The notes under the pieces are model-generated. The model ran no database searches. It saw only the letters and a list, made by a program, of their open reading frames with translations, and was not told the origin of the DNA. The translations under genes were made by a program, and so were the position numbers. Shown piece after piece: positions 6,734 through 10,801 of a DNA stretch of 10,801 bases (positions are counted from its first letter, which is position 1; the number at the start of each line of letters is the position of its first letter). Source of the DNA: DATKIY01 sp035543875 (GTDB lineage: Bacteria > Actinomycetota > Actinomycetes > JAHEKZ01); the NCBI GenBank assembly GCA_035543875.1, contig DATKIY010000035.1, positions 1 through 10,801 on the forward strand. The letters run 5' to 3'.

Positions 6734-9397
6734 TTAGTGGGCAGCGTCTTGCCAGGTTCTGCCGACTCCGATGGAGACGTCCAGTGGAACTTTCAGGGCA
6801 TACGCACCGCCCATCTCCTCCCGGACCAGGTGCTCGACCTGCTCACGTTCGCCGGGGGCAACTTCAAGAAGTAGCTCGTCGTGAACCTGCAACATGAGCC
6901 GTGACGCCAGCTTCTCTTCGCGCAGCCGCCGGTCGACCCCAAGCATCGCCAACTTGACGATGTCTGCGGCCGACCCTTGGATCGGTGCGTTCAACGCCAT
7001 GCGCTCAGCCATCTCGCGGCGTTGCCGATTATCGCTAGTGAGGTCAGGCAGGAACCTGCGACGCCCAAGGATGGTTTCGGTGTATCCGGTAAGGCGTGCG
7101 TCGTCGACGACGGAACTGAGGTAGTCGCGCACGCCCCCGAACCGCTCGAAGTACTCGTCCATCAACCCGCGAGCCTCGTCCGGCGGAATGCTGAGTTGTT
7201 GTGACAACCCAAACGCGGACAGCCCGTAAGCCAATCCGTAGGACATCGCCTTGATCCTGCTGCGCATCTCTGGAGTCACAAGGTCGGGCTCGACGCCAAA
7301 CACCCGCGACGCAACTGTGGTGTGGAGATCCTCACCCGAGACGAACGCATCGATGAGGCCGACGTCGTCGGACAGATGCGCCATGATGCGCATCTCCACC
7401 TGGCTGTAGTCGGCGGTCATCAGTTCTGAGTAGCCATCGCCAACTGCAAAGGCCGAGCGGATCCGCCGTCCTTCTTCGGTACGAACCGGAATGTTCTGCA
7501 GGTTTGGCTCGGTGGAAGACAAGCGCCCGGTGGCGGCAACGGTCTGCATCAGTGTTGTGTGAATTCGTCCGTCCTCAGACACAGCCCGCTGCAGACCTTC
7601 AACGGTGACCAACAGCTTCATGACATCACGATGGCGGAGCAGGTGCGCCAGGAACGGGTGCTCAGTCTGCTCATGGAGGAACGTCAACGCATCCGCATCG
7701 GTGGTGTATCCGGTCTTCGTGCGCTTGGTCTTTGGCATGTTGAGCTCGTCGAACAGGACCACCTGCAGTTGCTTGGGCGAGCCTAGATTCACCTCCCGAC
7801 CAATGACCTCGTAGGCAGCTTGCGCCGCAGCTTTCACTTCGTTGGCGAACCACTCACGCAACTGGTCTAGGTCCTCCTGGTCGATTCCAATCCCCACCCG
7901 TTCCATTCCGACCAGAACGGCCGTCAGGGGAATCTCCACCTTGTGAAGCAGGTCCTCGCCACCGTATTCGCCTAGCTCCTTCAACAACGCGGTTGAAAGG
8001 TCGAGGATCGTTCGCGCTTCGACGCCCAGCTGTTTCGCCCGATCGGAGTCTGCCTCGGCATCGAGCGTGAGCTGGCCGTCGCCGCCTGCTCCACTGATGT
8101 CGCGTTGCAGCCAACGAACAGCGAGATCGGACAGTTCGTAGTCGCGCTGGTCTGGCCGCACCAGATATGCCGCCAAGGCTGTGTCGCATGCCACGCCACG
8201 AACCGAGCAGGCCAGCGCCGCGAAAGCCAACATGGGGCCGTTGGCGTCATGCAGCACCTTGGGTTTCGACTCGTCCTCAAGCCACTCCAGCAACACTCGC
8301 TGGTCGGCCTCGGACAACTCGTTCCAGTCCATCGCAGCCGTCGCACCATCAGCCGAGGCGATGCCTAGCGCGCTGAGTGTGCCGGTACCCCGGCCATAGG
8401 TCCCGCTCACCGAAACCCCACACGCGCTCTTCGTGTGCTTGCTCACCCACGCTGTCACCGCGCCGGAGGTGAGGCGTTCGACCTCGACTTCGACGACCCC
8501 CGACTCGGGATCGGAGGTCTCAATCGTTTGTGCCAGCCTCTCCCGCAGCACGCGGAACTGAAGTGCATCAAACACCTCGTGCACAGACTCGCGATCCCAG
8601 TCTTGGCGCACGAGGTCGAGCGGACCAACCTCGAGCGGGACATCGCGCACGAGCTCTGTCAGCTGACGATTAGTCATGACCTGCGCGAGATTCGCACGAA
8701 GCGCGTCGCCAACTTTGCCCTTGACCTGGTCGACGTTGTCAACCAACCCCGTAAACGAACCAAACTGTTGAATCCACTTGGTTGCGGTCTTTTCGCCCAC
8801 GCCCGGGATTCCAGGCAAGTTGTCACTGGGGTCGCCGCGCAGAGCGGCAAAGTCAGGGTACTGCTGCGGGGAAAGACCATACTTTTCTTCGACGGCCGCC
8901 GGAGTCATGCGAGCCAGCTCAGACACACCCTTCTTCGGGTAGAGCACTGTGACGTGGTCGTTGACTAGCTGAAACGCATCGCGGTCGCCAGTAATGATCG
9001 CGACGTCGATGCCATCCGACGTTGCTTGTCCGGCCAAGGTGGCGATGACGTCGTCAGCCTCGAAGCCGTCGACCGCAATCACCGCGATGCGCAGCGCCTG
9101 TAGAACCTCCTCGATGAGGCTTACCTGCCCCTTAAATGCATCCGGGGTGGATGTGCGGTTGGCCTTGTACTCCGGGAACTGCTCCGAGCGAAACGTCGCG
9201 CGAGACACGTCGAACGCCACTGCGATATGTGTGGGGTTCTCGTCGCGCAGGGCATTGATCAGCATCGACGTAAAGCCGTAGACCGCGTTAGTCGGCTGCC
9301 CGGTAGTAGTCGAGAAGTTCTCTACGGGAAGCGCATAGAAAGCTCGGTAAGCCAGGGAATGTCCATCCAGCAGCAGCAGCTTCGGTTGCGACGTCAC
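6734..9397 (-). CDS. polA: DNA polymerase I
   Basis: 887 residues from GTG 9397. Pol I fills gaps and removes RNA primers and damaged DNA. The 5' nuclease domain (1-about 290) has LLLLDGHSLAYR (7-18), FPEYKANR (74-81), DGFEADDVIA (110-119), ITGDRDAF (135-142) and the helix-hairpin-helix GDPSDNLPGIPGVGEKTA (188-205). The middle domain (about 305-480) has the 3'-5' exonuclease fold position but no DxE at its first motif, and HDANGPML (383-390) where exonucleases carry a catalytic Asp, so proofreading is predicted to be lost. The polymerase has motif A DYSQVEMR (663-670), motif B MRSRIKAMSYGLAYG (711-725) and motif C QVHDE (837-841). Tyr720 sits where E. coli has Phe762. The frame is open back to 9739, but that part antisenses the thioesterase gene. 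A TACGAT box 6 nt before the GTG suggests a leaderless mRNA. Confidence 0.97.
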   Translation of the reverse strand: MTSQPKLLLLDGHSLAYRAFYALPVENFSTTTGQPTNAVYGFTSMLINALRDENPTHIAVAFDVSRATFRSEQFPEYKANRTSTPDAFKGQVSLIEEVLQALRIAVIAVDGFEADDVIATLAGQATSDGIDVAIITGDRDAFQLVNDHVTVLYPKKGVSELARMTPAAVEEKYGLSPQQYPDFAALRGDPSDNLPGIPGVGEKTATKWIQQFGSFTGLVDNVDQVKGKVGDALRANLAQVMTNRQLTELVRDVPLEVGPLDLVRQDWDRESVHEVFDALQFRVLRERLAQTIETSDPESGVVEVEVERLTSGAVTAWVSKHTKSACGVSVSGTYGRGTGTLSALGIASADGATAAMDWNELSEADQRVLLEWLEDESKPKVLHDANGPMLAFAALACSVRGVACDTALAAYLVRPDQRDYELSDLAVRWLQRDISGAGGDGQLTLDAEADSDRAKQLGVEARTILDLSTALLKELGEYGGEDLLHKVEIPLTAVLVGMERVGIGIDQEDLDQLREWFANEVKAAAQAAYEVIGREVNLGSPKQLQVVLFDELNMPKTKRTKTGYTTDADALTFLHEQTEHPFLAHLLRHRDVMKLLVTVEGLQRAVSEDGRIHTTLMQTVAATGRLSSTEPNLQNIPVRTEEGRRIRSAFAVGDGYSELMTADYSQVEMRIMAHLSDDVGLIDAFVSGEDLHTTVASRVFGVEPDLVTPEMRSRIKAMSYGLAYGLSAFGLSQQLSIPPDEARGLMDEYFERFGGVRDYLSSVVDDARLTGYTETILGRRRFLPDLTSDNRQRREMAERMALNAPIQGSAADIVKLAMLGVDRRLREEKLASRLMLQVHDELLLEVAPGEREQVEHLVREEMGGAYALKVPLDVSIGVGRTWQDAAH

Positions 9398-9403
9398 GCT
9401 GCG

Positions 9404-9409
9404 ATCGTA
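9404..9409 (-). promoter_or_regulatory. -10 box of polA (leaderless start)
   Basis: TACGAT on the minus strand is followed by 6 nt (CGCAGC) and then the polA GTG, so transcription would start at or next to the start codon. There is no Shine-Dalgarno before this GTG and no convincing -35 at 16-19 nt. The box supports 9397 as the true start. Confidence 0.5.
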
Positions 9410-9487
9410 GGACCGACCGCTGTCAGTCGATCCCGGGGTAACAGCGTCGCCACGAAGGGACTGGATTTCCCGCGGGCCACCGCCGCA

Positions 9488-9493
9488 TAGGCT
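9488..9493 (+). promoter_or_regulatory. -10 box of the thioesterase gene (leaderless start)
   Basis: TAGGCT is followed by 7 nt (GCAGGCC) and then GTG 9501. The spacing again puts the transcription start on the first codon. No Shine-Dalgarno and no clear -35 are seen. With the polA box, it gives a divergent promoter pair in the 103-bp gap 9398-9500. Confidence 0.45.
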
Positions 9494-9500
9494 GCAGGCC

Positions 9501-9917
9501 GTGAATCCGCGAGACTTTGTCGACCAGCTGCCCGAGGCCCCCATCCACGGCCGCCTCGGAATCACCATTACCGAGGCCTCGATCGACCGCGTCGTCGGCA
9601 CGATGCCGGTCGCGGGCAACGAGCAGCCATTTGGTGCCTTGCACGGCGGGGCATCGGTGGTGCTCGCTGAGAGTTTGGGCTCCATCGGGAGCGCCCTCCA
9701 CGCAGGCGCCGACGCGATGGTCTCCGGAGTCGACGTCAACGCGACGCATCATCGTGCGGTCACCTCTGGCGTTGTCACCGGCACCGCCACCCCACTCCAT
9801 CTCGGACGCACGGTGGCCACCTGGCAAGTTGCGATCGTCGACGATGACGGCCGAGCCTGCTGCACCGCGCGCATCACCTGTGCGATCCGACCCAAGTCCT
9901 ATCCCTCGCGGAGTTGA
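9501..9917 (+). CDS. PaaI-family hotdog-fold thioesterase
   Basis: 138 residues, the usual size for a single hotdog domain. These enzymes hydrolyse acyl- or aryl-CoA thioesters in the cytoplasm as dimers or tetramers. The PaaI/HGG signature is visible: FGALHGGASVVLAESLGS at 44-61, with His48-Gly-Gly and the likely catalytic Glu57, then VDVNATHHRAV at 78-88 (the hotdog NHhR-type strand) and GTATPLHLGRTVATWQVAI at 94-112. The substrate cannot be read from the sequence; menaquinone-pathway DHNA-CoA and phenylacetyl-CoA thioesterases share this signature. The start GTG 9501 fits a leaderless promoter. It is divergent from polA, and its last 19 bp overlap the end of the opposing acetyltransferase gene. 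Confidence 0.88.
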   Translation: MNPRDFVDQLPEAPIHGRLGITITEASIDRVVGTMPVAGNEQPFGALHGGASVVLAESLGSIGSALHAGADAMVSGVDVNATHHRAVTSGVVTGTATPLHLGRTVATWQVAIVDDDGRACCTARITCAIRPKSYPSRS

Positions 9918-10456
9918 CGGCCGCGCCTTCTGCGCGTCAGCACGTCACGTACCCCGTCATCGCCGGAGAGCTTGCGTTGCAGAAGTGACGTAGCAATGGC
10001 TCGTCGCACAACGAGTGGACTGAAGCCGAGGCGGGCGAAGTATCTGTTTGTATCCCGAGAGCCAGGAAAAACTCCGACCGTTACGTAGTCGGCTCCGACA
10101 TCGTTTGCGAACGCCATTGCGCTTTCGACGATCGCACGCCCGACGCCACGACGACGCCGATCGTTGCGTACATGCATGAACGAGATTTGAATCGACTCGA
10201 CGTCGCTGATGGGCGTAATGGGAAGTCGGCTTAACACCGCCAACCCGACAATCTCGGCCTCGATCTCCGCCAAAATCACGCGGTGCGCATCGTCTGAACC
10301 TAACGCCGCTAGCCGATCACGGACGGCGGAAGTGGAAGCTGGGGGTCCGAATGGACCGAGTCGACCACCAGACTCTCGTAGCTCGTCCCACAAGTCGACG
10401 ACCGCCGCCAGGTCAGAGTCGCTCGCTTCACGCGTGCGCACCGTTACCACGGGCAC
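9899..10456 (-). CDS. GNAT-family N-acetyltransferase
   Basis: 185 residues from GTG 10456. GNAT enzymes transfer an acetyl group from acetyl-CoA to an amine. Motif A is clear at about 94-111 (MHVRNDRRRRGVGRAIVE), with the acetyl-CoA pyrophosphate-binding R-x-x-G-x-G at 101-106. A later strand and helix, TVGVFPGSRDTNRYFARLGF (126-145), match the N-x-x-x-x-x-x-x-GF end of the fold. Residues 155-185 form a basic tail rich in Arg, which is an addition to the core. The substrate is unknown. The start is ambiguous: GGAGG (10461-10465) lies 4 nt before GTG 10456 and 10 nt before GTG 10450, and a longer version from GTG 10510 also has a GGGGGAG ahead of it but adds a non-GNAT-like stretch. It overlaps the convergent thioesterase gene by 19 bp. 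Confidence 0.85.
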   Translation of the reverse strand: MPVVTVRTREASDSDLAAVVDLWDELRESGGRLGPFGPPASTSAVRDRLAALGSDDAHRVILAEIEAEIVGLAVLSRLPITPISDVESIQISFMHVRNDRRRRGVGRAIVESAMAFANDVGADYVTVGVFPGSRDTNRYFARLGFSPLVVRRAIATSLLQRKLSGDDGVRDVLTRRRRGRQLREG

Positions 10457-10460
10457 AAAT

Positions 10461-10465
10461 CCTCC
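10461..10465 (-). promoter_or_regulatory. Strong Shine-Dalgarno of the GNAT gene
   Basis: GGAGG on the minus strand, the strongest ribosome-binding site in the right third of the window. It favours GTG 10456 or GTG 10450 as start over the upstream GTG 10510. Confidence 0.5.
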
Positions 10466-10569
10466 AGGTTGAACGCTTGACCGGCGCGCAACAGCACGCC
10501 AGCCCCCCACCTACGCTCCCCCATGGCCGCCAGGCAGCCTACGCCTCAAACAGCTGGGCTCGCGACAGA

Positions 10570-10801
10570 TCAACCGCTGGGGGCTAGTCCCTGGTCAATG
10601 AGCGCCTGGATGCGCGGCCCAATATCTGCCGATCCGATCAACACAATCGCGTCGGCAGCCGCGTCGCCGACCTTCGCGATCGATTTCTTGGAGATTTGAG
10701 CGTCCGCGCGAAATTTCACAGACACAACCACGTTTCCGCCAGCATTTTGGACGTCTTCAGCGAACGCGTCAGCTACCGCTTGCTCCCCTGGGTCAGCTCC
10801 T
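10570..10801 (-). CDS. Type I periplasmic (ABC) substrate-binding-protein-like C-terminal part, apparently truncated (partial, cut by window end)
   Basis: An open frame enters from the right edge (first full codon at 10800) and gives 76 residues before TGA 10572-10570. The pattern resembles the second lobe of branched-chain amino-acid-type binding proteins: GADPGEQAVADAFAEDVQ, then GGNVVVSVKF, KVGDAAADAIVLIGSADIGP and IQALIDQGLAPSG. In that family this region is normally followed by roughly 100 or more further residues, but here the frame stops at once after GLAPSG and the GNAT gene begins about 110 bp on. I found no continuation in the other two frames that looks like the missing part. It could be a decayed gene, a short variant, or a different protein sharing the fold. 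From memory, a branched-chain amino acid transporter lies near polA in Streptomyces, which fits. Confidence 0.5.
   Translation of the reverse strand, partial: GADPGEQAVADAFAEDVQNAGGNVVVSVKFRADAQISKKSIAKVGDAAADAIVLIGSADIGPRIQALIDQGLAPSG

Noticed and set aside
8435..8968. A 177-codon + strand frame inside polA
   Set aside because: It lies in the middle of the conserved polA coding region on the other strand and shows no recognisable domain.
9398..9739. A 114-codon upstream extension of polA
   Set aside because: It is antisense to the thioesterase gene and its translation has no 5' nuclease homology. The Pol I N-terminus (LLLLDGHSLAYR) begins right after GTG 9397, which has a fitting -10 box.
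10351..10587. A 78-codon + strand frame across the GNAT start and the gap upstream of it
   Set aside because: It is antisense to the GNAT N-terminus, is Pro/Arg/Ser-rich, and has no ribosome-binding site or homology I recognise.
1..10801. A hidden defence, CRISPR, toxin-antitoxin or phage system
   Set aside because: I looked for arrays of direct repeats, paired small overlapping genes, recombinases and nucleases outside polA, and found none. The content is core metabolism and replication plus a few small unknowns.

Overview
The window reads as a chromosomal housekeeping region of a moderately high-GC actinobacterium (about 60% GC by eye). The evidence is a four-S1-domain RpsA with a long acidic tail, a DNA polymerase I whose proofreading domain has lost its catalytic residues and whose O-helix carries Tyr, a DUF309 protein with the actinobacterial-type N-terminus, and starts without a Shine-Dalgarno placed 6-7 nt after TANNNT boxes. 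I see no CRISPR array, phage module, RNA gene or complete mobile element, and no gene-free stretch longer than 300 bp.

Layout. The 1-86 stretch is the 3' end of an unrecognised + strand gene, followed by an inverted repeat that may end transcription. At 152-592 (-) lies a small single-pass membrane or exported protein of unknown function, divergent from a DUF309 gene at 657-1148 (+). From 5695 down to 1166 (-) runs a tight cluster rpsA-cysQ-cysD-cysN: rpsA and cysQ overlap by 4 bp, cysQ and cysD are 29 bp apart, and cysD and cysN overlap by 1 bp. It joins ribosomal protein S1 to ATP sulfurylase (CysD and CysN make APS from sulfate) and to the PAP phosphatase CysQ. No APS kinase is encoded here. 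A promoter with -35 TTGACC, an 18-nt spacer and -10 TAAACT lies about 150 bp upstream of rpsA, leaving a leader of about 143 nt.

Divergent from rpsA is a class I SAM-dependent methyltransferase (5862-6719, +), convergent with polA (6734-9397, -). polA is divergent from a PaaI-type hotdog thioesterase (9501-9917, +). The thioesterase overlaps the 3' end of a GNAT acetyltransferase (9899-10456, -). At the right edge is the C-terminal part of a type I periplasmic-binding-protein-like gene (-), which appears to stop early.

The most useful observations are the rpsA-cysQDN gene coupling where I would expect coaE after rpsA, the back-to-back overlapping promoters for rpsA and the methyltransferase, three probable leaderless GTG starts, and the apparently truncated binding protein. 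I found no convincing new defence or mobile system.
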